In this document: positions 9,078-17,199 of the stretch, piece after piece
Numbering within the stretch: position 1 is the first letter of the stretch
Layout of the letters: every line of letters begins with the position of its first letter
The notes under the pieces: generated by a model
What the model saw: the letters and a program-made list of their open reading frames with translations, nothing else
Databases searched by the model: none
What the model was told of the DNA's origin: nothing
Position numbers and translations under genes: made by a program
NCBI RefSeq assembly: GCF_000244915.1
Contig: NZ_CM001442.1
Coordinates: 744,001 to 808,000, forward strand
Source: Bradyrhizobium sp. WSM471
GTDB lineage: Bacteria; Pseudomonadota; Alphaproteobacteria; Rhizobiales; Xanthobacteraceae
DNA length: 64,000 bases
Reading direction: 5' to 3'

Positions 9078-9866
9078 ATGAAGAACATGCAGACCTATAC
9101 CGCCTACATTCCGGTCCACTGTATCGATCAGGACGACCATGTGCTCGCCCGCGGACTTTCGGCGAGCGAAGCCATGAAGCTCGCCTGCAGTCACGGAGAC
9201 GCCTGGAAGATCCGGCTCGAACAGAACGACTACGGCTCCTTCACGCACTACGTCTCGACCGTATCGCCCGACAAGCGTCCGGCCGAACGGTCTTGGAGCG
9301 AGCAGCTGCATGCGACGGTGATCCGGACGACCGATGGCGTGGCAGACGAGGCGATGGCGCTCGAGATGATCGCGGCTCAGTTCTTGCGGTTGAGTCATCT
9401 CTATTGGAACGGCAAGATCAACAGCGACGAGCAGTTCGATAAGCGGGTGCGTCGCGTGAAGGAAGCGCGTGAGGTGCGCCGCATCGATCGCGAGATTGCG
9501 ACCAAGCTCATCGATGCCTTCATCGGTGACGGCTTCACGATCACGTGCGATATCCAGGATATCGAACCTGAGTTCGAACGCTGCTCCGACCGCGATGCCA
9601 TCCTAGAGTACATGTGGCAGATCCAGATCGTCGAGATGTCGGTGCACAAGAACGAATTTAAGGGATGGCTCCGTCTGATTTTCGATGAAGCTGGCTGGGA
9701 CCTCGTCCAGGAGTACAGCGTCGGCCTCGAGCACATCATCGACCCAATCTGCGAGCCCTATCTGCCCTGGAATCAGCCGAACGCCGACGACTTTGACCAC
9801 GGCATCCACATGCTGGTCCTGAATTCCCCCGACGACGTGCTCAAGATCGAGGAGATGCTGAAGTGA
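9078..9866 (+). CDS. Unknown accessory protein (262 aa)
   Basis: No family recognised. An N-terminal part of about 70 residues looks like a small beta-rich module (YTAYIPVHCIDQDDHVLARG), followed by a helical middle (HLYWNGKINSDEQFDKRVRR) and an acidic C-terminus. No signal peptide or membrane span. It follows the previous gene by 6 bp and overlaps the next one by 4 bp (GTGA), so it sits in a tight operon behind the integrase. Confidence 0.7.
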   Translation: MKNMQTYTAYIPVHCIDQDDHVLARGLSASEAMKLACSHGDAWKIRLEQNDYGSFTHYVSTVSPDKRPAERSWSEQLHATVIRTTDGVADEAMALEMIAAQFLRLSHLYWNGKINSDEQFDKRVRRVKEAREVRRIDREIATKLIDAFIGDGFTITCDIQDIEPEFERCSDRDAILEYMWQIQIVEMSVHKNEFKGWLRLIFDEAGWDLVQEYSVGLEHIIDPICEPYLPWNQPNADDFDHGIHMLVLNSPDDVLKIEEMLK

Positions 9867-10114
9867 ATCAGGATGACGACCACGAACTCGAGGAGATGTT
9901 CGTTGGGGAGATGACAGAAGGCTATCTGGACGGCCGGAAGGAGGACTCCCCGGAACCGTCGGCCAACCGGTCGCAATCCTATTGCCACGGGTTCGCCAAC
10001 GGTCGCGATGATCTCGCGAAGTCGCCGCGGTTGCCCGCCTTCATGCTTCGCATTCTCGCGGAATTGGCAATCAAAGAGGATGTGAGAAAGCTGCGTGCCG
10101 GCAGGCTGCACTAG
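9863..10114 (+). CDS. Small protein with ribosome-modulation-factor-like pattern
   Basis: 83 residues from a GTG that overlaps the preceding stop. Two spaced motifs, EGYLDGRKED and YCHGFANGRDD, resemble the GY/GF-x-x-G repeats of Rmf-like proteins, and the tail is helical (FMLRILAELAIKEDVRKLR). The resemblance is weak. Its acidic N-terminus and operon position are the firm observations. Confidence 0.55.
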   Translation: MNQDDDHELEEMFVGEMTEGYLDGRKEDSPEPSANRSQSYCHGFANGRDDLAKSPRLPAFMLRILAELAIKEDVRKLRAGRLH

Positions 10115-10137
10115 CTTGCGTGGCGGCGGCTGAACGG

Positions 10138-10166
10138 AGCCAGACCGTCTATAGACGGTCGGCCGA
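10138..10166. repeat. Small hairpin after the 9863 gene
   Basis: GACCGTCTATAGACGGTC is a perfect palindrome in the gap after the four-gene run. There is no T-run, so it may be an operator or an mRNA end rather than a standard terminator. Confidence 0.35.
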
Positions 10167-10223
10167 ATAGCAACATACGCAGAGCCCCGAGGATTCATGT
10201 AGTTATCAACGAAGGAGCTCGAG

Positions 10224-10421
10224 ATGGCTAAGACGATGACAAAGAAGACCAAGATGACGAACACCGGAAAGCGTGTCGGACGGATGGAGAGCCGTCGCGC
10301 CGACCTGCTCGGGTTCCGGACGCGGGCGTCTTCCGAACCGGCCGCTTCCAACGGGGTCCGGCCGACTCCAGGATCCCCAGGCGTAAAGCCGACATCCGCC
10401 GTGCCGACGCGACCGGCCTGA
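10224..10421 (+). CDS. Short basic protein, unknown
   Basis: 65 residues with a strong ribosome site (AAGGAGCTCGAG). The N-terminus is Lys/Thr-rich (MAKTMTKKTKMTNTGKRVGR) and the rest Pro/Ser/Arg-rich and probably disordered. A nucleic-acid-binding role is possible on charge alone. A second short basic ORF follows after 17 bp. Confidence 0.45.
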   Translation: MAKTMTKKTKMTNTGKRVGRMESRRADLLGFRTRASSEPAASNGVRPTPGSPGVKPTSAVPTRPA

Positions 10422-10438
10422 CCAGTGGGAAGACAAAG

Positions 10439-10648
10439 GTGCCTACGAAGGGTAAGGCGGTCAATAAAGCGAAGGCCGTCAGGAAAGCCAACTTGATCAG
10501 GAGTGCCGAACGCAACAAAGCGATGGCGCTCGGACGCGGCTGGCACATCAGCCCCGACGGCGGAAAGACGGAATTGCCTGCCACGTTGGTGTTCTTCCGC
10601 GACATTGGCGATCGCCACCTCGCGGTTTTCAAGATTCGTGCATCGTGA
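10439..10648 (+). CDS. Short basic protein, unknown
   Basis: 69 residues from a GTG. Lys/Arg-rich N-terminus (KGKAVNKAKAVRKANLIRSA) followed by a compact segment, GWHISPDGGKTELPATLVFF, that looks folded. It has the same orientation as the genes upstream. No family recognised. Confidence 0.45.
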   Translation: MPTKGKAVNKAKAVRKANLIRSAERNKAMALGRGWHISPDGGKTELPATLVFFRDIGDRHLAVFKIRAS

Positions 10649-11085
10649 CCAAACGATCGTTTCCCCGCTCGCTCTAGCGTTTTGTCGCGGCGCAAGGGCC
10701 ATCCACGACAATGGCAGACCCTAACGCGAGATTGCACGCTCGGGCTTCGGAAGATACGGTGTGCCCACGGAGCTCGCGCAGCACTTTGGACAGACTTCCG
10801 TGCAAGTGGTGGATTACTCAAGCCGACAAGGGCATACAGCGCCTCGTATCCGGCTCGCGTGGGCAGTGGCGCGCGGTCGAACGCGACGCCTGGGTGGTTT
10901 CATTCTGCCCCTGATTTTTCGTAACCCCGAAACTGTCGCTTTGGTCAAAGACCAGGTAACACGAAAAGCGAGAGATCAAATTGGTGCGTGGGTAAAGCCT
11001 ATTGCCGTCGGCTTAGCCAAGGCAGCGACCGTGTTGTCAAAGAGTATCGGCGGACCGAATGCCTCAGGTGATAAACCTATGTCTC
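10649..11085. other. Gap without a convincing gene
   Basis: Rightward reading frames cover this stretch (for example from 10711 and from 10761 to 11201), but they overlap each other in different frames and look low in protein character. I see no strong ribosome site or terminator. Confidence 0.4.
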
Positions 11086-11619
11086 TTATCGGACGAGGCC
11101 GATTGGTTCAGGATCCATCGAAGGTTCAGGCCGGGATTTCTCGATTAGGCCGCGTGCTTCAGTTAGGAGTGTATTCCAAAGCTTACCCGTTTCTCGATTG
11201 AGCAGCTCAAATACCTGCTCCATCGCATCCCAGAACTGCTCGGACACTTCGCCAGGAGAACAGCCGGACATCTCCCAATCAGCTTGCGACATCTTCTCAG
11301 GAGATTCCTGCAGCGTAATGTACAACTCGTCGAAAATCTCGTTCCCCCAGCAGGCCTCGGCTACGGCTCCTGCAACGGCCACCATGATGCACGTGCTCGG
11401 ATCGGCGCCTAGCATCAGGCATTGGGTCGACCCGACCCACTGCTTCTCGCTGTAGTCTTGGGGTTCGATCTTTCGAATTTCCGCGTGAACGATAGATAGT
11501 CCGAGATACCTCGCGACGACCACGTGCCCAGCCTCATGAACGGCAGCATGCCGGCGGTCTGCCGCAAACGTTTTGGCCCGCCGCACAGGAGATGGCCTAT
11601 CCAAGGAGAAGTCGTTCAT
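11086..11619 (-). CDS. Stand-alone M41-like (FtsH-peptidase-like) metalloprotease
   Basis: 177 residues. The segment AAVHEAGHVVVARYLGL carries the zinc-binding HEXXH (HEAGH, about 28-32) in the context typical of the FtsH peptidase domain, but the AAA+ ATPase half is absent. A later acidic/helical part (FDELYITLQESPEKMSQADW) may supply the third zinc ligand, which is unproven. No signal peptide. It is leftward, opposite to the genes before it and alongside the helicase fragment and repressor. A small regulatory or defence protease is possible. Confidence 0.7.
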   Translation of the reverse strand: MNDFSLDRPSPVRRAKTFAADRRHAAVHEAGHVVVARYLGLSIVHAEIRKIEPQDYSEKQWVGSTQCLMLGADPSTCIMVAVAGAVAEACWGNEIFDELYITLQESPEKMSQADWEMSGCSPGEVSEQFWDAMEQVFELLNRETGKLWNTLLTEARGLIEKSRPEPSMDPEPIGLVR

Positions 11620-11694
11620 AACGATCCAATGTGTATCGAGAGTTCACGCAAAACACTACGGCTTGATCTTTATCTCCGAAGCATCAAAATAGTA

Positions 11695-12010
11695 ATAGGC
11701 GCTTGGTCGGGCGTCGACAAGTCGAAGGGCTACTTCGCCCCGGCGATGATCCACGCCGCCCTGACCGGGCGTCGGGTGCTGGTCTCGACCTTCAACAATT
11801 TCCTCAAGCGCCAGATCGCGACCGACGACGGGCCGCAGACAGCCGATGCGGTGGCGCCCTACACCGGTCTGCGCCGCCCGACGCTGGCGATGCGTCATCC
11901 CTACCGCGAGTTCGCGAGCCCGATCCGCGCCCGCAACCTCGCCGCCGCCATCCGCGCCGAAGGCTGCGACAGCGCGGAGAAGTCCGCCGCGGCCCTGGTC
12001 GCGTCCGGCC
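11695..12010 (+). pseudogene. DinG-like helicase fragment
   Basis: About 105 codons of high-GC coding sequence read WSGVDKSKGYFAPAMIHAAL, then TGRRVLVSTFNNFLKRQI and RRPTLAMRHPYREFASP. This resembles the start of DinG/XPD-type helicases, where a Walker A (usually GxGKS/T) is followed by a helix and a VVVST strand; here the loop reads SGVDKS, so the invariant Gly is Asp. No start codon belongs to it, homology stops near 12010, and the flanks are AT-richer. I read it as a stranded fragment. Confidence 0.5.
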
Positions 12011-12081
12011 GAAGATCCTGTTTGGCCAGCCGCATGAGGGCGGCGAGGTCGAGCAGGATTCGATATTGCTGCTTGGGACGC

Positions 12082-13146
12082 TTAGTCGATCTGAATGAGG
12101 TCGCGATATCGCTCCCGGAGGTCATCGTCGGTCTTGTGCCACGAGAATGTTGCCACGACCTTGCCGAGCAATTGCCAATCGCCTTCACCACCAAGACTTT
12201 CGCCGGGCACAAATCTTCGGATAGTCGATCGGAAGTAGCTTTTATCTTGGAGGGCAAACAACCCGCCGGGGCTTGTATCTCGCTTCGAGCTATCCACGAA
12301 CACGCGATCGCCTGATTTCCAAACGCCGAAGTCGCGATCAAGAACGATGACGACGACGTCGTCTGGCTTCGAGCCGATCATTTTGGACAAGATGCCGGTC
12401 GGCAGTTCCCAAGCACTCTCCGAATTGAGGTCGTAGACCCGTTCGCCCGCCGTCGCAGGGGCGCTTTCTTTGGCCGTAGCCTGTTCAAATGCTGTATGGA
12501 CCAGGGCACCTCCCGGAGGATCAAACGGCGTCGCGATGGTTTGGCAAATCTCGGCTAGTTCCTTGAGGTCGCTTGTATCTCGCCGCTTGCTCCAGATCTG
12601 ATCCACTTGATCGCCTAGACCCGACGGAAGACTTCCGTGAAGCAACCACGGGAGTTTGATTCCATAGCCAAAACAGTAGGCTTCGGCCACGCGCTCAGAC
12701 ATGGCGTTTATTGCGTTCTCATGAGTACTAACCATTCGATAGGTTAGGCCGGTGTATTCCGTCGCCGAGCCAACTGTGAAAAGCCCCCGCACTCTTCGCG
12801 CAAAGCGCAGCCTCTCGGCGATCGCCTCGCGTCGCCTTTCCCGAGCCGTTTCATCCTCACTCTTCGCGCGATTGAGTTTGACCCGGGCTAACCGCTCGCT
12901 ATCGGTCTCGCCCCTCGTGGCTCTGAAAATAAAAGCCTGCACATCCGTCGCGAAGGCCGAGGCATACTTCTGGGCGTCATTCTCACTCATGGCGCGCCGT
13001 CCGCTCTCGTGACCGCGGAGGGTATCGGTCGACCAGCCAAACCTTAAAGCTGCGGCAGCAGCTGATGTGAAACCGGCTGCCAGGCGAGCTCGTTTCAAGT
13101 TTAGCGCTGCAACTGGATCGCCAAATCTGTCATTCCTTCGGGGCAT
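12082..13146 (-). CDS. XRE-type repressor-like regulator with S24-like C-terminus
   Basis: About 354 residues from an ATG preceded by AAAGGA; the frame is open 28 codons upstream without a better start. Two helix-turn-helix-like units are visible: LKRARLAAGFTSAAAAALRF with WSTDTLRGHESG, and RLRFARRVRGLFTVGSATEY with RMVSTHENA. The C-terminal 100 residues (WKSGDRVFVDSS, GGLFALQDKS, WQLLGKVVATFSW) match the S24/LexA-like fold of phage repressors, but the usual G-D-S-M catalytic serine is not seen, so it is probably not self-cleaving. It faces the motif region at 13209 and likely controls the element. Confidence 0.7.
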   Translation of the reverse strand: MPRRNDRFGDPVAALNLKRARLAAGFTSAAAAALRFGWSTDTLRGHESGRRAMSENDAQKYASAFATDVQAFIFRATRGETDSERLARVKLNRAKSEDETARERRREAIAERLRFARRVRGLFTVGSATEYTGLTYRMVSTHENAINAMSERVAEAYCFGYGIKLPWLLHGSLPSGLGDQVDQIWSKRRDTSDLKELAEICQTIATPFDPPGGALVHTAFEQATAKESAPATAGERVYDLNSESAWELPTGILSKMIGSKPDDVVVIVLDRDFGVWKSGDRVFVDSSKRDTSPGGLFALQDKSYFRSTIRRFVPGESLGGEGDWQLLGKVVATFSWHKTDDDLRERYRDLIQID

Positions 13147-13208
13147 TTGATCCTTTCGATTCGCGCCAAATTTACCATACCCGTAAGAGTCCTCATTGCT
13201 ACTATTGA

Positions 13209-13226
13209 ACCGGCGCGAGGTCCGGT
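13209..13226. promoter_or_regulatory. Inverted motif ACCGG-N8-CCGGT, copy 1
   Basis: ACCGGCGCGAGGTCCGGT lies in the divergent region between the repressor gene and the rightward small gene at 13310. An almost identical copy occurs at 16682. It could be an operator for the neighbouring repressor or an RNA leader hairpin. Confidence 0.55.
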
Positions 13227-13309
13227 CCATTTATGGTTCAGGTCAGAGCACGGTTTCCTCGCGTCTCTACGAAGCCAGTTTGTTCAACAACCCGAAAGGA
13301 AGCGATCGA

Positions 13310-13465
13310 ATGCACTTGCTCCCATCCACAAGTCCTAAAGTCGCCGACGGCCAGATGATGATGTGCTCCGACGGGCGCTCCCTGACTAATAAGCCGCCGG
13401 TCAGCGATCCCAATCCGAAAGCTGCGCCGTTGAGCAACGACGTCAACGCCATCAAGTTTGCCTAG
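13310..13465 (+). CDS. Small unknown protein (51 aa)
   Basis: Starts at an ATG with GAAAGGAAGCG upstream. The sequence runs MHLLPSTSPKVADGQMMMCS and ends NDVNAIKFA; it is polar, without membrane segments. The DNA encoding CSDGRS carries GTGCTCCGACGGGC, which recurs in the hairpin at 13570-13593. It is the first rightward gene after the repressor. Confidence 0.5.
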   Translation: MHLLPSTSPKVADGQMMMCSDGRSLTNKPPVSDPNPKAAPLSNDVNAIKFA

Positions 13466-13569
13466 CGCCCGGCGGAAATACGAGGCTGCAGCTTGGCGGC
13501 CTAGAGTACTGACTTCTCTGCGATTGGCGAGGCGCGGAGATGCTCATTCTTGTCATCGCCAAATCAAAA

Positions 13570-13593
13570 CCCGTCGGAGCGTGCTCCGACGGG
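13570..13593. repeat. Strong hairpin between the 51-aa gene and the 211-aa gene
   Basis: An 11-base stem (CCCGTCGGAGC and GCTCCGACGGG) closed by GT, 68 bp before the 13661 gene. No T-run follows. GTGCTCCGACGGGC in its right half repeats the sequence at 13363-13376. It may be an attenuator-like or protein-bound RNA structure. Confidence 0.55.
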
Positions 13594-13660
13594 CTCGTGA
13601 AGGAGCCGGGGACAGTGTCGAGCTGGGACCCGAGCTCACGACAACAGGAGCTAAACTAAC

Positions 13661-14296
13661 ATGACTTCCGACTATTCGTCCATTGGGTTCTCCATTCCCA
13701 TCGCTGCTGTGCGTCCCGTGCCGATCGCGGTCAATTCCCCGATCGCTGGATCATCGGCTCCCAACCGCGCGCGCGTTTCTGCGGCCGTCATCGCCGCCGA
13801 ACTTACGCGCCTCACCGGAGTGCTCGATGCGGAAGTCGAGAAGTGGGGCAAGGTGCCAGCCGCGCGGGCCAACCCTGCCCTGCCGTTCGTCACCATGATT
13901 GCGCAGAAGGCCGAAATCCCGAGATGGACGATCTCTACCGGGGCCGGCCGTCATCGTGAAGTTCTGATGGACTATGTCCGTCGCCACGGTCTGATCGTGT
14001 GTGACGAAGGCGGGAAGGGGCGCACCTTCGAAAGGTCCGACGCTATGCACGAACGAGTGAAGCGCTATCTCGCCGATCGTGAACGGAGCGGCCTCGGTAT
14101 CCCGACGATCGCCGGGAAGCCGAACATGCGCGCGATTGCGCGTGGCGCGGGGATCGGGGTGAAGACTCTCATCCATAAGCGCCATCGTAGCCGTGCCCTC
14201 GTCTTCGATGAACTGAAGCGTTTGGGCACGGGTCCCGAGCGGGCACCAGGAGCGCTCACTTTGGGCAATATTCTGAAGCTGTTGGAGGCAGCATAA
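13661..14296 (+). CDS. Partner protein of the recombinase-like module (211 aa)
   Basis: No named family. Basic, Ala-rich N-terminus, a middle LTGVLDAEVEKWGKVPAARA, and a C-terminal GIPTIAGKPNMRAIARGAGI with KTLIHKRHRSRALVFDELKR that looks like a helix-turn-helix. Its stop is one base from the start of the 641-residue gene, so the two are co-translated. A DNA-binding accessory role in the reaction of the large protein is inference. Confidence 0.65.
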   Translation: MTSDYSSIGFSIPIAAVRPVPIAVNSPIAGSSAPNRARVSAAVIAAELTRLTGVLDAEVEKWGKVPAARANPALPFVTMIAQKAEIPRWTISTGAGRHREVLMDYVRRHGLIVCDEGGKGRTFERSDAMHERVKRYLADRERSGLGIPTIAGKPNMRAIARGAGIGVKTLIHKRHRSRALVFDELKRLGTGPERAPGALTLGNILKLLEAA

Positions 14297-14297
14297 C

Positions 14298-16223
14298 ATG
14301 TTGGAAGTTTTCAATATTGGCCGGGCAAGCCGGTCCCAGTTCATGCACGCCGTGCGCCGCGCGGCAAAGTTGGATCCGGCGGGCCGCGGCCTTGATACGC
14401 CTGCGATTGAAGGTCTCGAGCACGCGTTCCGTACTGAGGCTGATCCGAGCGTTCGCAGTAGGATTGGCAACCTTCTTCGTGGGGCGAAAGTGTTTGTCGC
14501 CATCGACTTCATCCCTGACGATTTCGGGGAGGCAATTCTGCACGGTTGCGAAAGACAGGGTATTTCGCTCTCGCAACTGGCCCGAGATTGCGATGCGGCG
14601 CCTGCTACGGTCGCCGATTGGGTGAAAGGCGCGATGCCGGACCGGTTCGTTTCGTACCGGTTGATGAGATTGGTCGAGAAGCGATTGAAATTTCCTGAAG
14701 GAACGCTCCGTAAGCGGCTGCGGTTCAATTTCATCGGCGGGGGCACAATTCCCAATAGCTATTGGCCCGCCGAGGTGCCGACGGACGAAGAGACGAAGGC
14801 CGAGGTAACGGCAAGGTTGCCGGAGGATATCCTCACACGAGGGACGGAGAAGATCCATGACCTCATCCGTAGCGCTTACGCCGCCTACCGCGAACTGCGT
14901 GCGCGGCATGTCGATGAACATCATGCTACGTTGATCCAGAGCCCGTATCGTCACAAATCGAAGAACTGGGGCCGCCTTCTCGTCGATGACGTCGCCGAGC
15001 TGTTTTCCTTTCATCGTGACGATGAGGAGAGCAGCTATGAAGGTCCGGATGACGGAAGCTACTGGTCTATCGGTTATTGCGAGAGGGTGGCTTGTCAGGT
15101 CGAACAGGCATTTGGCGCCATCATGCAGGTGCGCCGCGACGGCTTCGCGCCGGAACACATGACGATCGGACTGTTCGTCGTACCCCTCTTGATCTGGGAC
15201 AGTGTGCAATTTGTGCGGCAACGTCGACCCGACAAGAAGCACATCCCCGACGACATCAACATGCTGGTCCTCGCGAAAGACATGGTGAAGTCGGGCGGTT
15301 ATCTCGATCAGCATGATGACTACTTCGATCGATTGCCTCCTGCTGCAATTGTTCTGTTGGAGCAGTGGTTTCCAAACGAGGTGGGCGATTGGCACGCATT
15401 GTGTGCCGCTGTCGCGTGCAAATATAAGGAGCTGATCCTGAAGATCGAGAAGAAGTTGAAGAAGAAGGGACGCTCTCTTTCAAGGCCTAAGAAGAAATTG
15501 CTGCCGGTGTTGCGCACCGACGCATACGACTTCGTACACGTCACCACCATGACTGCGCGAAAACAACTGGACGAAACCGGCGGCGGGCGTGCACGGGCCT
15601 ACGCTGTTCGTAAGTTCATCAGACAACAGTTTGGGTATCAGGTGCCGCACCGCTCGCGCACAAAGCGCGGACTGACCTGGCGGCCGGACAATACTGGATC
15701 TGTCCGTCGCGTTGACGGGAAATGGGAGGTCCATAACCACCGTGACGACTTCAAAAATGGCCGCGATAGCGACTTTTTCCAGGACGACGAATGGGCAGTT
15801 GTCGAATTGGAGGACGCGGCCGGTCTGTATGCTGCATTGGACGAGTACACGCGTCCGGGGGGCTCTCGCGACTTCATTCTGAATGGGCGCGAGTCTGACA
15901 GCTTCTTCGCCGTGAACAGCAACAAGCAGCGCATGGACGCGATCGGCTTTCACCAGATGACGGTCCGCGACTCGCGAACCATCCTGCGCGAGCATCACGA
16001 TGGACCTTATTGCGACGTGTGGACCTACGGTCCCCATGCCGACCGAAAGACGGTCTACAATGCTATCAAGCGGGAGAAGGGCAATAAGGTCGCGGCTGAT
16101 GCGTTGGTAATCACCGAGAAGGTCGCCGATCGTCACTACAACTTCGCGAACGTGCGGGAGCGCCTTCAAACTGCTCCGAAGGAGCACCGCAATCAGCTTA
16201 AGAGACGCGGTCGCTTGAACTGA
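14298..16223 (+). CDS. Large HTH protein with atypical tyrosine-recombinase-like C-terminus
   Basis: 641 residues. An HTH is visible near 88-112 (GISLSQLARDCDAAPATVAD). Residues 380-402 are a Lys-rich hinge (KIEKKLKKKGRSLSRPKKK). The C-terminal 190 residues look like a recombinase core: LTWRPDNTGSVRR (459-471), FKNGRD (485-490), LYAALDEYTRPGGSRDFILN, GPHADR (578-583, an HxxR), AADALVITEKVADRHY (599-614) with Tyr 614 as candidate nucleophile. The intervening His/Trp is not obvious. It is much larger than usual integrases and paired with the 211-aa gene. It could instead be a DNA-binding protein that only shares the fold. Confidence 0.6.
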   Translation: MLEVFNIGRASRSQFMHAVRRAAKLDPAGRGLDTPAIEGLEHAFRTEADPSVRSRIGNLLRGAKVFVAIDFIPDDFGEAILHGCERQGISLSQLARDCDAAPATVADWVKGAMPDRFVSYRLMRLVEKRLKFPEGTLRKRLRFNFIGGGTIPNSYWPAEVPTDEETKAEVTARLPEDILTRGTEKIHDLIRSAYAAYRELRARHVDEHHATLIQSPYRHKSKNWGRLLVDDVAELFSFHRDDEESSYEGPDDGSYWSIGYCERVACQVEQAFGAIMQVRRDGFAPEHMTIGLFVVPLLIWDSVQFVRQRRPDKKHIPDDINMLVLAKDMVKSGGYLDQHDDYFDRLPPAAIVLLEQWFPNEVGDWHALCAAVACKYKELILKIEKKLKKKGRSLSRPKKKLLPVLRTDAYDFVHVTTMTARKQLDETGGGRARAYAVRKFIRQQFGYQVPHRSRTKRGLTWRPDNTGSVRRVDGKWEVHNHRDDFKNGRDSDFFQDDEWAVVELEDAAGLYAALDEYTRPGGSRDFILNGRESDSFFAVNSNKQRMDAIGFHQMTVRDSRTILREHHDGPYCDVWTYGPHADRKTVYNAIKREKGNKVAADALVITEKVADRHYNFANVRERLQTAPKEHRNQLKRRGRLN

Positions 16224-16749
16224 TCAGGCGGACTGCAATTGGCAAAGGTACCCTCGGCGCGCATCGGCAACGGTGCGCGCCGATAACGTTTTAGTTGCTT
16301 TGCATACCACTGGTGCGAAGGAAGATCGTCATGATCTGGTTCGGCATCCTCGCGAACAGCCTCCCGATGAAGCTTCTACCTAGGCGTTTCTAGAAGGGGC
16401 AACTCATGGAAGAGGCTGGTAGATGCAGTTGGTTGGTTAATGTGCAACGGAAAAGTCCGCAGGAAATCGAGTTGTAACGGCTGCGATTCGTCCTCGCACC
16501 CGCTTAGCCAACGGACCAATCGGCATCCTCAGCCGGAAAACTGCATTCCTCGCTCGCCGACGTCGTCCTTCTGACATCCCCGCACTACTTCTGCCTACCG
16601 CCCGGTGAAGCAACGCTTTCAGCCGAAACGTTCTTACCGTCCGCAACGAAGAATTAACCAATCGCTTCAGAAGTGATTGCAAACCGGCGTGAGGTCCGGT
16701 CTATATCCATTCGAGGGAGTGGATATCTCGCTCATTAGGAGAAGCCGAG
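16224..16749. other. Non-coding gap with hairpins and motif copy 2
   Basis: About 525 bp with no convincing gene. It contains a perfect 9-base hairpin (CGGCGCGCA/TGCGCGCCG) at 16255-16282, which may end the upstream transcript, and the motif cluster at 16682-16727. Confidence 0.5.
16682..16727. promoter_or_regulatory. Inverted motif ACCGG-N8-CCGGT, copy 2, plus second hairpin
   Basis: ACCGGCGTGAGGTCCGGT (16682-16699) differs from copy 1 in one base of the spacer. It is followed by ATATCCA-N9-TGGATAT. The cluster ends 23 bp before the ATG at 16750, so it lies in the leader or promoter of that gene. Confidence 0.55.
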
Positions 16750-17199
16750 ATGAAAGGGATGCCTGCCTTTATGCCGCCAATGCTGTTCGAGACCACCCCG
16801 AAGCAGGTCACTCCTTACCTCCAGAACTTTGCCTCGCTCATCGGCGCCGGCCAGCTCACGCGCGAGTCCGGACAGGAGCAAACGCCCACCTCGGACAGTA
16901 ACAATCCACTCACCTCCGAAAGGAAACCAAAATGCCCACCAACGTCATCGCCTTCTCGACTGGCCAGCCCGTCGCCGACGTCGCAGACATCGGCGACGCA
17001 CCGACCACCAACGACGTCCCCGCCAGCACGGCGGCCGATACCAATGCGTCGGAAGCGACGACCGAGACGACGCCAATCATCTATCCCTGCGTTCCGGTCG
17101 ACGTCTATCTCCCCTGCAAGGCAGAGCTGGGCCTTACGGAGTTCGTGCTCGTCCCGGTCCGTCCTATCGAGAACGCCGATCCGACCAATTACGTCTTGA
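16750..17199 (+). CDS. Possible leader or overlapping ORF
   Basis: A good ribosome site (TTAGGAGAAGCCGAG) precedes MKGMPAFMPPMLFETTPKQV. The first 60 residues look protein-like (YLQNFASLIGAGQLTRESGQ), but the frame then runs out of phase into the next gene as a Pro/Arg/Ser-rich shadow. Either the real protein is short and has lost its stop, or a frameshift joins it to the downstream gene. Confidence 0.35.
   Translation: MKGMPAFMPPMLFETTPKQVTPYLQNFASLIGAGQLTRESGQEQTPTSDSNNPLTSERKPKCPPTSSPSRLASPSPTSQTSATHRPPTTSPPARRPIPMRRKRRPRRRQSSIPAFRSTSISPARQSWALRSSCSSRSVLSRTPIRPITS

Noticed and set aside
14641..14661. Two ACCGGT palindromes 15 bp apart inside the 641-aa gene
   Set aside because: Spacing and arms differ from the ACCGG-N8-CCGGT motif and they lie in coding sequence, so they are probably chance.
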